DNA from: Agrostemma githago
Taxonomy: Eukaryota > Streptophyta > Magnoliopsida > Caryophyllales > Caryophyllaceae
Assembly (NCBI GenBank): GCA_958450325.1
Contig: OY288242.1
Span: 22,946,474 to 23,010,473 of the forward strand
Reading direction: 5' to 3'
Length of the DNA: 64,000 nt
In this document: one piece after another, positions 33,544-44,896 of the stretch
Position numbering within the stretch: the first letter of the stretch is position 1
How the letters are laid out: each line of letters starts with the position of its first letter
The notes under the pieces: model-generated
The model's input: only the letters and a program-made list of their open reading frames with translations
What the model was told of the DNA's origin: nothing
The model's database searches: none
Made by a program: the position numbers and the translations under genes

Positions 33544-34901
33544 ATGCAAGAAGCCTTGGACTGGTTGTCAGCTTCGCTGGACGCTATGGTCGTCAAGCAG
33601 ACCCAGATCAAGACCCAATTGACAGCTATCAGGTCTGACCAAATAGCTATTGTTACCCGTTTAAGCGCCGTGGAACAACGAGTTCCTGCTGGGACTGACA
33701 CTACTGGGCCCCTAGCTGAACTGGTCAGCGCATTCCGCAAACTGGAAGAACAGGTCCACTTGTCAACCAACAACACTATCCACACGGAAAATGCCCATGC
33801 CTATTCGCCCCTGAATGATGAAATGCCCGCTAACCGCCACTTTACGGGCCTACTGATGTTTGAGGGGACTGAGGACCCGGTACTTCACATCCGGTCCTTC
33901 AAAGAGTTCATGGTCGTTAAAGGAGTAAAATCGACCATGTTCAAGCACCTGTTTGCCGCCTCTCTCGAGAAGCATCCAAAAGCCTGGTACTACAAGCTGG
34001 ATTCCAAGAAATAGAAATCTTATGTGGCCACTCAGAATTACGCTGATAATACCGAGATCCAGACCATGATGCGCTCCTTGGAGGTTATGGCCCAGAAGTC
34101 CAAGGAAGGTTTTATGAAATACCTTCAACGCTGGAGGGCCGAAAGTGTGAAATTGGTGGACAAGCCCAATGAAAAAACTTTAGTGGAGGCCTTTGTCAAG
34201 AACCTCCTCCCTTCCTACCGGGTCCATCTCTGCTATGCTGTTATACCCAACTTCGCCACCTTATTTGAAATGGGGACGAGGATTGAAGATGATTTAAGGC
34301 TGGAGGGCCTTACTAAGGCCTCTAGCAAGGGATATCAAGGGGCTACTTCTTCCACTACCAAGCCCATAGCTGCAGCTGCATCTCGCAGCATTTTCGATGA
34401 GGTCAATCTACTTGATACCCCGTCCAAAAAGAATACCCCAGCTCGGGTATTCACTTATATAGGGACCACCTATACATATGCCTTAGAAAGGCTATCCTCC
34501 AAGGGTCTAATCCAACCGATAGGCCCAACTCCTGAAGTCCCGGTAGGGAAGCGTTCCAAGAGTTATAACATCCAGACGTATAGCCAATATCACGGAGGTA
34601 ATGGGCACGATACTTAAAAATGCTGGAAATTGAAGCATCTCATCCAAGACTTAATCGAAAGTGGGAAATACCATTGCCCGGGGAAGTGATCGATTGTTCT
34701 CACCTCATCTCTCCTTTCATCCCACAAATCAATGGAATCTGGTTCGATGAAGAAGATGTGTACCTAGCTAAGGGGGAGGTTTTCCCCATCACTACTGAAG
34801 AGGTCCGAAGGGCTAAATCCAAAGCTCTAGCCAGTACCACCTCACTAATGTCGATCCTTCTTATCAAGCCACTAGCTCTAAGGACACCTCTATTCCGGTA
34901 A
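33544..34901 (+). pseudogene. Tat-2 gag
   Basis: The ATG at 33544 starts a Tat-type gag. A coiled-coil-like N-terminus (LDAMVVKQTQIKTQL, DQIAIVTRLSAVEQR) is followed by the capsid-like RETROTRANS_GAG region (HIRSFKEFMVVKGV...MFKHLFAASLEKHPKAWYYKL, FMKYLQRWRAESVKL, TLVEAFVKNLLPSYR), then a zinc-finger remnant (QYHGGNGHDT*KCWKLKHLIQDLIESGKY). In-frame stops: TAG 34012-34014, TAA 34615-34617 and TGA 34687-34689; the frame then shifts by +2 for the tail INGIWFDEEDVYLAKGEV. The structural protein is therefore not made intact. Confidence 0.88.
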
Positions 34902-35095
34902 CCGTCACTGAACCTGCCAGGACGGAAGATGCCCTCGAAGAACCAAGCACTGACACGGCTCTAGTCAAACAACTAAAGAGGGCTCGAACTGATCTCACCA
35001 TATGACAACTTTTGATTAGCTCCTAAGAACATCGAGAGGCACTGACTAAGGCTCTCGATCAAATCAAGGTCGACTCACTGGTTACCTCTGCTGAA

Positions 35096-36280
35096 ATGGT
35101 AACCACTATCATGCCCTATCTCAAGGGTAAGTCCAAACAAGAAGGCCCACTCATCACCTTTTCTGAGTCCGACCTACCACCGTTCGGGGCCACCCATAAC
35201 TTGACCCTATACATCACGGTGATCTACCGAGGGAAATACCTCCCGATGACCCTAATTGACGACGGGTCTGCTGCGAATGTCCTTCCCTTAAGGACCGCTA
35301 AAGCCCTCGGCAATATCGAGGCCGACTACCTCCCAACGGCGCAGACTATCCAGGCTTTTGATGGAAGCCCGAAACCGGTTGCTGGGGCCGTTAAACTAAC
35401 AATTATAACGGGCCCAATTGAAAAAGAGTTTGAATTTCCGGTGATCGATGTCACCTCTTCTTTCAACCTACTTTTCGGGAGGCCATGGATCCATGCGGTA
35501 AAAGCTGTATCCTCTACCCTGCACAGAAAGGTCAAGCTACCCTTACAAGACGGTGTCATTACTTTGGAGGCAACTCCCATTACCGTGGCTAGCTGCAACG
35601 CCGTGGGTCGGACTGACCCACGAGGGTTCGATTTTGTGGGAATGATCGAAGAGGAATATCTCTTCAGGCCCTATTTCACCACTAGCATCGATATGATGCT
35701 ACAAAACTTGGGTTATTTACCGGGGGCTACTTCGAGGCCATATCTTTCAGCTGGGAAGATTATTGAGGTCCTAAATGATAGAGGGTCTCGCTTCGCTCCA
35801 GAAAATGTGGTCCGGGAAGAAAGTGAGAAGGCCAGCAACATCATCAAGGGTTCCTACTTGGGCCCTTACAGCCTAAGACTAACCGACTACTTTGTTACTC
35901 CAGTATTCGGGGCTGTTCAAGTAGGCCTCTACTAGCCCACCATCACATATCCCGAGACCAAATTGGCTCGGGAATGCAATTACATCCCAGATGACATATT
36001 TGCCCTCATCCAGGCTGAAGCCAAGGAGGGTGCTGACAATGCAGAGCCTATGCTGGGGCTTCTATTTGGAGAAGATAAGGTTGTCCCGACCCCAAAAGAA
36101 GACTTAGTGAACCTGATCCTCCGAAGCGGCAGGTTCGACCACACGAAGCTGATCTCTGATGTTGGTTCTGACACTGAGAAAAGGGCATGGAGGAAGACCA
36201 TCAAGTGGAGCGATAGCCAGGGTCGAGTCTACAAGCTGACCACCGGTGAAGGAGACATGCCGGATACCGAATCTGAGTAA
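35096..36280 (+). pseudogene. Tat-2 aspartic protease and linker
   Basis: A retropepsin-like domain has the active site LIDDGSAANVLP (D-x-G-S) near residue 60, flap region, and the Tat-typical FNLLFGRPWIHAVKAVSSTLHRKVKLP. The frame runs to TAG at 35933-35935 and continues in the same frame through 36280 (ARECNYIPDDIFAL, DLVNLILRSGRFDHTKL, then an acidic Glu/Ser stretch). The protease part itself is uninterrupted. It would process Gag-Pol. The start given is the first in-frame Met, within a polyprotein. Confidence 0.88.
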
Positions 36281-36642
36281 GAGTCAGAGTCAGAGTCCGA
36301 GTCTAGAGGGTCTGGTGCTAGAATTCATTCTGTAACCCCTCTTCCTATAGTCACTTCCACTGGAGCCTCGGGGTCTGTCCCGAGGGCACTCCCAATCCCG
36401 CCACTGACCAACGATCAGATGGCCGCTCTCTTTGAGCTGTTTTCTAAATTCACTATAAATAATAACGATAACTGTTCTGCTTACGACTTGTCTTATTTCC
36501 AAAATGCTTTCAATTTCTAAAATTTTATATGCAATGACATTGAGAAACCCGACAAACAGGTATCCTTGCCTCCGCATCTAATCGAGCAACTAAAACAAAG
36601 GGAATCCCGAGACCCAATTATCGAAGAAACTGAGTCCACAAT
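36281..36642 (+). pseudogene. Tat-2 protease-RT spacer
   Basis: Continues the protease frame after TAA at 36278-36280 with an Glu-Ser repeat (ESESESESRGSG), a Pro/Ser-rich spacer and EKPDKQVSLPPHLIEQLKQRES, stop at about 36517. A frameshift joins it to RT at 36643. Confidence 0.6.
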
Positions 36643-37227
36643 GTGAGAACCACCTTAGAACCTCAGATGCTTAAGTTAGGTTTATCCTTAGATCCCGAGG
36701 AGAGACAACAATTCACGAGCCTCCTCCAAGAGTTCAAGGATGTCTTCGCATGGTCCTGCAAGGACATGCTGGGGATAGTTCGAAAAATAGCTGAACACCG
36801 TATACCCATCAAAGACGGGTGTAAGCTGGTAAAACAGAAGCTCCGAAGAATGAGGCCCGAATGGTCTCTCAATGTAAAAGAAGAAGTCAATAAGCAGTTC
36901 AAGGCAGGCTTCATACAAGTGTCTGAATATCCAGATTGGGTTGCGAACATCGTGTCGGTACCTAAGAAGGACGGTAAGGTGCGGGTGTGTGTAGATTTTC
37001 GGGATCTTAACAAGGCAAGCCCGAAAGACGACTTTCCGTTGCCACACATCGACATACTGGTGGACAACACTGCCGATCATGCCCTTCTATCATTTATGGA
37101 CGAGTATGCCGGGTACAATCAGATCAAAATGGCAGAAGAAGATATGAGTAAGACAACCTTCATTACACCCTGGGGTACTTATTGTTACATTGTCATGCCA
37201 TTTGGCCTCATCAATGTCGGGGCTACC
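36643..37227 (+). pseudogene. Tat-2 reverse transcriptase, N-terminal part
   Basis: Contains LLQEFKDVFAWSCKDM, HRIPIKDGCKLVKQKLRRMRPE, VSVPKKDGKVRVCVDFRDLNKASPKDDFPLPHID and FMDEYAGYNQIKMAEED, ending WGTYCYIVMPFGLINVGAT, the fingers and first catalytic Asp region of Ty3/gypsy RT. It stops at codon ACC because element outer starts at 37228; the frame resumes at 56157 with Tyr-Gln-Arg, completing the conserved GATYQR motif. Confidence 0.92.
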
Positions 37228-38277
37228 TGATGGTAGATGTTTGTCGTCTATCCTACCGATCAAAATAAAAATCAACGAACCTAAGCTAGGTAGCTAAGGT
37301 AAGTCGAGTCGATCCTCAGGGACGGGAGTTCCAACCTAAGTATGCCACAATTTAGACTAAATTCTAGGCGAACAAAGAAGGAAAATTATCGAGATTAAGT
37401 GCAAACTAGACTAAGGTCTACTAAAGAAGAAGACACAAGAAGAAGAATTGATGATTTGGATTGGACAAAGGCTAAGGACTAAGAATTGCATAAACTACAA
37501 CGATTCAAATAATACTAAATTAAGACAACTAACAAGAGAAACAATGACTAAAAGGATGGAGAATTCAATAAGATAAGAACTAGGATTAGTCGGGTTCAAG
37601 GGTATCGAAACAAAGAAGAGAAAGCAAGAACGAAGGGGTAGTCAAGCTATCTAGGCATAATCCGGGCTCTAGCTCTAAAACCGTTATAGAGGTCTCTCGC
37701 TATCGCGCAAAAACCCATCCTAGAAACATACAAGGCCATACAAGGAAGGCAAGAAGATATGTATTTGCAACTACAAGTCATACAAGCATTTCATCAAACA
37801 TGACACATGCACAAGACCAAGAAGCAACATAAACTACCACCAACACCCTACACAGACCCTTAATCACCCATGAAGACACCCAATTCCCCAACTAATCCTA
37901 GCAAGGAGACTACTCAAACATTATTATGAACACAAAAAACATAAACCAGAGAAACCAACAAAATAATGAAGGCATTCATAATGGATTCTAAACTAGGAAC
38001 AACAATAAACATAAACAAAGATTGAAACTTTAACACTAATGAAAGAGTAAGAGAAGAGAGACAAGAAAGATTATACCAAAAAAAGGAAGGAATGAAAAGA
38101 TTGAAACTTTGAATAAAATTAACCCAAGAAGATAACCAATGTTGTCAAGATTGGATAATCTCCCACAAGTCTTCAAGAATCCAAAGATAATACAAGAATT
38201 AGGAACTAGATTAAGGTTTAATGGAAGAGTAATTAAGGAGGGATTAAGCTAATCTACACTAATCTAAGCTAATCTAT
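37228..38277 (-). repeat. Outer left (3') LTR, first part
   Basis: Starts TGATGGTAGATGTTTGTCG and stops at TCTAT (38273-38277), the TSD of inner. The LTR resumes at 48967 with CCTCAAGTAGAGG, matching CCTAAAGTAGAGG in the right LTR near 55577. Confidence 0.92.
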
Positions 38278-39870
38278 TGGTGGTGGGATTTGTCGTGGAT
38301 CCCGACACCAAATAAAACCAACTAATCCGAACAAGTAGCTAGGGTAAGTCGGGTTGATCCACGGAAACAGAAAACGGTTTAGACAAAGGTTTACCTAAGG
38401 ACTAGACTAAGTCACAAGGAAACAAGGGGGAAGAATTAACGAGAGATGGCTAACTACAACGATCACTAGGCTAAGGAACAAAGCTAAACAAATAAAACAA
38501 TTAAAAGAGAATAAAACTATGATTATGAATGAAATAAGGAAGACATAAACTAAGCATAACACAACTAAAGCTAAATTGAAACAATAAACAAGAAGAACAA
38601 TGGCAAAGATGAAGAGGAATTCAATATAGAATGAACTAGGATTAGGTTGGGTTCAAGGGTGATGAGATGATTAAGGGAGAGCCAAGGTGAAGGGGTAGTC
38701 AAGCTATCTAGACATAATCCGGCTCTCGCTCCAAAACCGACCTAGAGGTTCCCCGCTCTCGCGCAAGAACTTATCCTAACAACATACAAGACCACAAGAA
38801 GAAGGCAAGAAAACATGCATTTGCAACTACAACTCATTCAAGCATTTCATCAAACATGATCTATACATACAACTAAGAAGCAACCAAAACTTCCACCAAC
38901 AATCTACACAAACCCTTAATCACCCATGAAAGCACCCAATCGCCCTACTAATCCTAGCAAGAAAATCTACTCACTCATGATCAAGATAGTAAACCCAATA
39001 ACCATAATGTAACAAGCATAAACATGAACATTCATAATGGAATACTGAAGATTACTAGGCATAAACACAAATGAAAACTAAGTAGAAGAGATTAGGAAGA
39101 AGATGAGTTATACCAATACAAAAGGATGAACAAAAGATAGAATCTTTGCATAAATAAACCCAAAAGAAGATCTACAATGTTGTCAATAGAGTAGATCAAC
39201 CCAAAAAGTCTTCAATAATACAAAGATGAAACAAGGATTAAACTAAGATTAAGGAGTAATTAAGGAAGGTTAAGCTAATCTACACTAATCTAAGCTTATC
39301 TAACCTAAAGTATGTTTAGGGTTTCGTGGATGTAAGGTAATGCCCTAAAACAATACAAGAGGGGGGTATATATAGGGTTCCATAAGCAAAGGGGGGCGAA
39401 AAAGTGAAATCCGGCAGAACTGGGCCCTTCCCGGCTGGGAAGGGGACGATCCCGGTCGGGAAGTGTGCCATCTCGGTTAGGAAGTTCATGATCCCGGCAG
39501 GGAAGGCCCCACAGTGGGTCGTCTCTTCTTTGTCTCTCATCCCGGTCGTGATGGATGTGTTCCCGGTCGGGATGGGTCCTTGTTTGCTCTTCCTAGGCTT
39601 CTTATCGATTCTCGGTGCTTGGGATATCATCAAGTGGGCTCCATGGGACTCGGGATCGAGTCTAAGCCACCGAGTCATCGTCGCTTCTCTTTGTTGGCTC
39701 CACATGCGTCGGAAACGAGTCGGAATCGTTCCATTTCTCCAAGATAGGCCTTAGGAACCTAAAACAAGCTAGAAGAAGCGTAAGTAGCCTCGAAAACGCT
39801 TCAAAGAGCGATTCCACAAGAGAAACCAGGACCAAACACAAGAAATAAGCACTACTTAACACACATATCA
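38278..39870 (-). repeat. Inner left (3') LTR
   Basis: TGGTGGTGGGATTTG to ACACATATCA. TATATATAGGG at about 39367-39377 beside a short G-run, and a palindrome array at 39420-39580 decayed by C-to-T/A changes relative to the right LTR. Confidence 0.92.
39420..39580. repeat. Palindrome array, CCCGGTCGGG type, inner left LTR
   Basis: CTTCCCGGCTGGGAAG, ATCCCGGTCGGGAAG, ATCTCGGTTAGGAAG and ATCCCGGCAGGGAAG, then CCACAGTGGG, then ATCCCGGTCGTGATG and TTCCCGGTCGGGATG, each about 25 bases apart. The right-LTR copy (48515-48670) shows these as better palindromes. Confidence 0.85.
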
Positions 39871-39885
39871 ACTCCCCCACAGTTA
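39871..39885 (-). promoter_or_regulatory. Polypurine tract of inner
   Basis: ACTCCCCCACAGTTA directly follows the LTR end ATATCA; one change from the PPT of element A. Confidence 0.85.
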
Positions 39886-40559
39886 ACCCTTACTCGCCCT
39901 CGAGTAAGCACGAACTAACTAATAACTAAAAGAAACTAGACTACTAACCGAGCAGGTATTAGCGCACCCTACGCCCTTTCAACTCACGCGAGAACACTAA
40001 GAGGAAAAGTGCTCTCCGCAAGGCATGTGAAGTCTTGCGACAAAACTGTGGATACAACCGAACACGAAAACACACAAACAAACAAACAAACAAACAATCG
40101 GTTGCATCCAAGAAGAAACAAATATTGCTTCCCTCAACAAAGCGGTGAAAGAAACACCAGTTAAGGACTCAAGGCAAGTGACAACGTTCCCAAGCTAATA
40201 ATACAAACCGAAATGGGCAAAATCTTAATAGTATGACAACAAAGCAATAAAAACGTTGGTAACTTACCTAGGTCCTCCTAACCTTCTAAGAACGTACTAC
40301 GGGACGATAGGCGGGATGGAAAAAGGATGAACCATGGAGTTAGTCGGCACTGTAGGTAAAGTGAAACCCCGCCCCCTTTAGCGATAAGCCAAAAGGGTCG
40401 TCCCATGCTAAAAAATAACCTAACTAGTCCAAGTAAAAAGGCGGATAATGGTTGCAAAACGAGGGAAGACCGACCATTACCGCTATCATCCTTCCTAGGG
40501 ACTCGGTCCTTTGGTAGGCTCTTCACGATAACAATCAATAAAAGGCTTATTTTTTAGGG

Positions 40560-40735
40560 GTAAGATTTTTTTGTGGAATGATTTTCTTGGCATTTTTCTT
40601 CTTTTGCATTTTTTTTCTTTTGATTTGCTATGCCATTTCTTTTTCTTCTTTTGTATTTTGTTTTTGATTTGTTGTGCCTTTTCTTTTTCTTCTTTCTTTT
40701 TTTTTCTCTTTCTTTTTCTTGGTTTGCTCTTTTGG
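40560..40735 (-). repeat. A/G-rich tract of inner
   Basis: T/C-rich on the plus strand with TTTTTTTCTTTTG-type runs; homologous to 15530-15770 and 50220-50380. Lys-rich frames here are compositional. Confidence 0.78.
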
Positions 40736-41607
40736 CCAAATTTTGTATTGTAGGCAATTGTCACAACCAAGTGTAGGAACTTCAACAAATTGCAACTTAT
40801 TTGTGGAAATGTGTAGAAGGTAGGGAAATTGGTATGTCAGGAGCGCGCTTTCCCTTCAAACCCACAAAAGGGGGGAAAACTTGGACTAATCGAACAATTT
40901 CGAACATGGTCACCTAAGAGACGGGACTTGGAAACCAAGGCCTTTTCCCTCCATGGATGGTCAAAGTGGTCAAAATGCGAGTCCCGCAGTAAATCCCTAG
41001 TAGACTAGGTGGACTCAAGGTAAGAAGCCAACAAAATTATTGATTTAAAGTCATTCTACTAGACTAAAGTCCAAGACTCGATTTACATAACTAGAAAGGG
41101 AAGGTAACACTTGCGCACTAGCCTCAAAACCGGGTTTTCAAAAACCTTTTCTACACTTGACTCATAAACTACACAAGACAAAACAAAGACGAAAGAAAAT
41201 GAAACGAAACAAGACAAAAGAAAATAAACACACACAAAAAAGTAAACAAACACCACCCCGAAACTTTCAAGCAAGCAACCACATCAACCACAAACTCCAA
41301 AAAGCTCCACCCGAGCATACATCATCACAAAACGTCCTCCAAACTCCAGAAAAAGGAAAAAGGAGAAAGAAATGAAAGGATTTTACCGGATGTTTTGAGA
41401 GCTTTCCGAGACTCACAGCGATCAAGCAATCTACAAGGAAATGGGGAGGAAAAACACGCACAACACAACAAATATACGACACAAAGACACAAGAGAAAAT
41501 GACACAAAAGAAAATCTTTTTGATATTTACGAAAATTTTCAATTTTTTAGGAATTTTTAAGATTTGCTCAAAAACTACGAAAATAAAACTAATCTAGACT
41601 AAGATAT

Positions 41608-41662
41608 CGCTCTCCCACACTTAAACCGAGAAATGTCCTCATGCTCGATCGGTAGTGTGTGA
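41608..41662 (-). promoter_or_regulatory. Internal PPT-like site of inner
   Basis: CTCTCCCACACTTAAACCGA then TCCTCATGCTCGATCG, conserved with 16622 and 51232. Confidence 0.45.
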
Positions 41663-42362
41663 AAGACACTAAAAAGAAGAGAGAAAGGGAAAATAAAACT
41701 AAAAATCAAAAATGAAAATGAAGAAAAGGTAGAATGTGTCAGGCTAGAGTGTAATCAAGTCACCAAGGGCCAAGACGAGAAAAGATATGGATGGGGGAAT
41801 AAATAGAAAGAGGAAAATAAAAGGAAATGGGAGGGGAGGGCTAGGTGTAATCAAGTCACCTAGCCCTGATTCCACCCGAATCCGACTAAATTCTACCAAA
41901 AGGAAATAAAATAAATAAAGAAAAAGCAAAAAGAACTTGTCAATTTGGATTTTCCAAATGATTCTCGATGTAATCACGTCATCTAGAATCGGGAGCAAAG
42001 ACCACAAAGGCCCAGAGGGCCACCATGACACCAAAAGCATAAACGGAAGGGGAACATACAAAGAAAGACTAGCAATAAAAGACGGAAAAGAAAGGGGAGT
42101 CGCCTACCAAACGGTTAGAAACTCAATCATCTCCATCGTCTCAATGATCGTTATCCGCACTTTGCTTGTTTTCATCATTGAAATTCCTCCTCTTCCTAAA
42201 TGTAGTGGCACGGTTGGAGCATCGGGCTTGCAATGGTGTAATGAGGTTGGGATTTAGGGGGAAACTCGGTGTATAGTGATGAGAAAGTGAGATGAAGGTG
42301 TATAATTGAAGCGTAGGGATGAAATGATAGAGGCAAAGGTGAGTAGGGAGGTTGGGAGGGGG

Positions 42363-42575
42363 TATAAACTCGTGGGGTGAGGCTTAAATGAAGAAGAGAA
42401 GGCAGATGAGGCTTGCAGAAGCCCATCCCGGTCGGGAAGGATCATCACGGTCGGTAGGAGTCCTTCCCGGTCGGGAAGACTATGATCCCGGGCGGGATGG
42501 CTAGTCAGAAAGTCGTTCGTTGAAGCACAACTCGTCACGGTCGAGATCATGCTCATCCCGGGCGGGATGGCTTCT
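42363..42575. promoter_or_regulatory. Internal promoter-like module of inner
   Basis: TATAAA at 42363-42368 (plus strand) in a G-rich context, followed by CATCCCGGTCGGGAAGG (42424), CACGGTCGGTAGG, CTTCCCGGTCGGGAAG (42464), ATCCCGGGCGGGATGG (42485), then CACGGTCGAG and ATCCCGGGCGGGATGG (42555). The core matches the inner LTR array. Confidence 0.55.
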
Positions 42576-42900
42576 CTAGTTCTTCATTCCCCTTGATTTT
42601 ACCAAGTCTTCCACCCAAATAACATTACCAACTACGGGATAAAAATCCCATCCCCAAAAGCTTGAACCAAGCTCATAAACCGACTTCCTCCACCGAGCTT
42701 CAAAGCTTCTATCATCCATAACCTTTCAAAATTCTTCATCCTCACTTCGAACCTATCAATAATTTCTAACAATCGAGGTTCTTCATAGCAAGTCTCGCTT
42801 CTCAAAAGGAATTCATTAGCGGCTTCATCATTGGGTTGTTCCCCTTCCCCAAATGAACATCCTTCATCAAGTTGTGAAGTTCAAGTTAAAAACATTAATG
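42576..42900 (-). other. Inner: ORF2 deletion junction
   Basis: Sequence homologous to outer up to about 52578 is joined near 42765 to sequence homologous to outer from about 53687 (AATCGAGGTTCTTCATAGCA). About 1.1 kb holding most of ORF2 is absent. No ORF remains. Confidence 0.7.
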
Positions 42901-42934
42901 TTTTAGCCGCTATAACATTTAATCTAGCTTTACA

Positions 42935-43474
42935 TGCCTCGTTTTCCCTTTGATATTGGGCCATGATTTCATAATGTTCCTTTTGCATTTCTTGTTGACT
43001 CTTTTGTAATTGAAAAATCGATTGATATAACTCCAAGTTGGGCATTTGGTGGTCATTGGGGTTTTGGAATGCTCCTTGAAAACCTTGATGATGCCCAAGG
43101 GGTGGGGCATCATATGGTTAGTAATGAGGTTGAGATGATTGGTAGTATTGTGGGTTTTGGAGCTCATAATGTGGTTGAGGTGAAGGGTGATATGGTGGGT
43201 TTTGGGGAGATTGGCTTCCATATGGAGAATCATGATGAAACATGGTGGGTTCACAATGATAACTTGAGTAATAACCACCATGATCATAGGATTGATAAAC
43301 ATTCACTTGTTGGAAGCCGTTTCCATGTCCTTGAAACTCGTACCCACGAGTTTCTTGATTACCCCATGAAGCTTGATAGTAGTTAGGAGACGTCATGGCA
43401 TACCTTTGATTCATAGAGAGAGAGGAGGGATTTATGGTGGCCTCCATGGGTGGGGAGTTTAGATCAATCTTCAA
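42935..43474 (-). pseudogene. Inner ORF1 remnant
   Basis: The minus frame from 43474 (MKIDLNSPPMEATINPSSLSMNQ) carries YYQASWGNQETRGYEFQGHG and NPPYHPSPQPHYELQNPQYY, parallel to element A ORF1 (18623-19288). A stop near 43118 and frame changes separate it from the Gln-rich C-terminus (read in another frame to about 42935). Same low-complexity Tyr/Pro/Gln character; no known domain. Confidence 0.6.
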
Positions 43475-43799
43475 GTTTTGCTCAAAATCGTTGCTTGTAC
43501 CCGGTTGAAGACCTCTTAATCTTACAACCGTCGTTGACGAAGGCTTTCAAAAAACCTTGTCGGCTCTGAGTTGTAAAGAATAGGATGGTCACCACCTCTA
43601 GGCACAAACTGTAGACTAGGAGCAAACGTGAGGCACTAGACAAGAAGCAAACGTGAGTTGTAAAGAATAGTGCTTTTTGGGCACTAGACAAGAAGGAAAT
43701 AAACTTCACACACACACAAGAACCAAAGGAAAACAAAGAAAAACACAAACACAAAGACAAAGTCAAGTAAATAGGCAAACAAAGTCTAAACTAGCACCG

Positions 43800-43817
43800 T
43801 CCCCGGCAACGGCGCCA
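43800..43817 (-). promoter_or_regulatory. Primer binding site of inner (tRNA-Asp)
   Basis: TCCCCGGCAACGGCGCCA matches the 3' end of plant tRNA-Asp including CCA over 18 bases, three bases from the LTR. Confidence 0.9.
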
Positions 43818-44896
43818 AATTGGTGGTGGGATTTGTCGTGAATCCCGACACCAAATAAAACCAACTAATCCTAACAAGTAGCTAGGGTAAGTCGGGTCGA
43901 TCCACGGAGACGGAAAACGGTTTAGACAAAGGTTTACCTAAGGACTAGACTAAGTCACAAGGAAACAAGGGAGAAGAATTAACGAGAGATGGCTAACTAC
44001 AACGATCACTAGGCTAAGGAACAAAGCTAAACAAACTAAAACAATGAAAAGAGAATAAAACTATGATTATGAATGAAATAAGGAAGACATAAAATAAGCA
44101 TAACACAACTAAAGCTAAATTGAAACAATAAACAGGAAGAACAATGGCAAAGATAAAGATGAATTCAATATGGAAAGAACTAGGATTAGGTTGGGTTCAA
44201 GGGTATTGAGATGATCAAGGGAGAGCCAAGGTGATGGGGTAGTCAAGCAATCTAGGCATAATCCGGGCTCTCGCTCCAAAACCGATCTAGAGGTTCCCCG
44301 CTCTCGCGCAAGAACCCATCCTTGCAGCATACAAGACCACAAGAAGAAGGCAAGAAAACATGCATTTGCAACTACAAGTCATTCAAGCATTTCATCAAAC
44401 ATGATCTACGCATACAACTAAGAAGCAACCAAAACTTCCACCAACAATCTACACAAACCCTTAATCACCCATGAAAGCACCCAATCCCCCTACTAATCCT
44501 AGCAAGGAAATCTACTCACTCATGTTCAAGATAGTAAACCCAACAACCATAATGAAACAAGCATAAACATGAACATTCATAATGGAATACTGAAGATTAC
44601 TAAGCATAAACACAAATGAAAACTAAGTAGAAGAGATTAGGAAGAATATGAGTTATACCAATACCAAAGGATGAACAAAAGATTGAATCTTTGCATAAAT
44701 AAACCCAAAGGAAGATCTCCAATGTTGTCAATAGAGTAGATCAACCCAAAAAGTCTTCAATAATACAAAGATGAAACAAGGATTAAACTAAGATTAAGGA
44801 GTAATTAAGGAAGGATTAAGCTAATCTAAACTAATCTAATCTAATCTAACCTAAAGTATGTCTAGGGTTTCGTGGATGTAAGGTAATGTCCTAAAA

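Noticed and set aside
43800..43817. tRNA-Asp gene 3' end
   Set aside because: Only the 18-base 3' end is present, beside an LTR; it is a primer binding site, not a tRNA gene.
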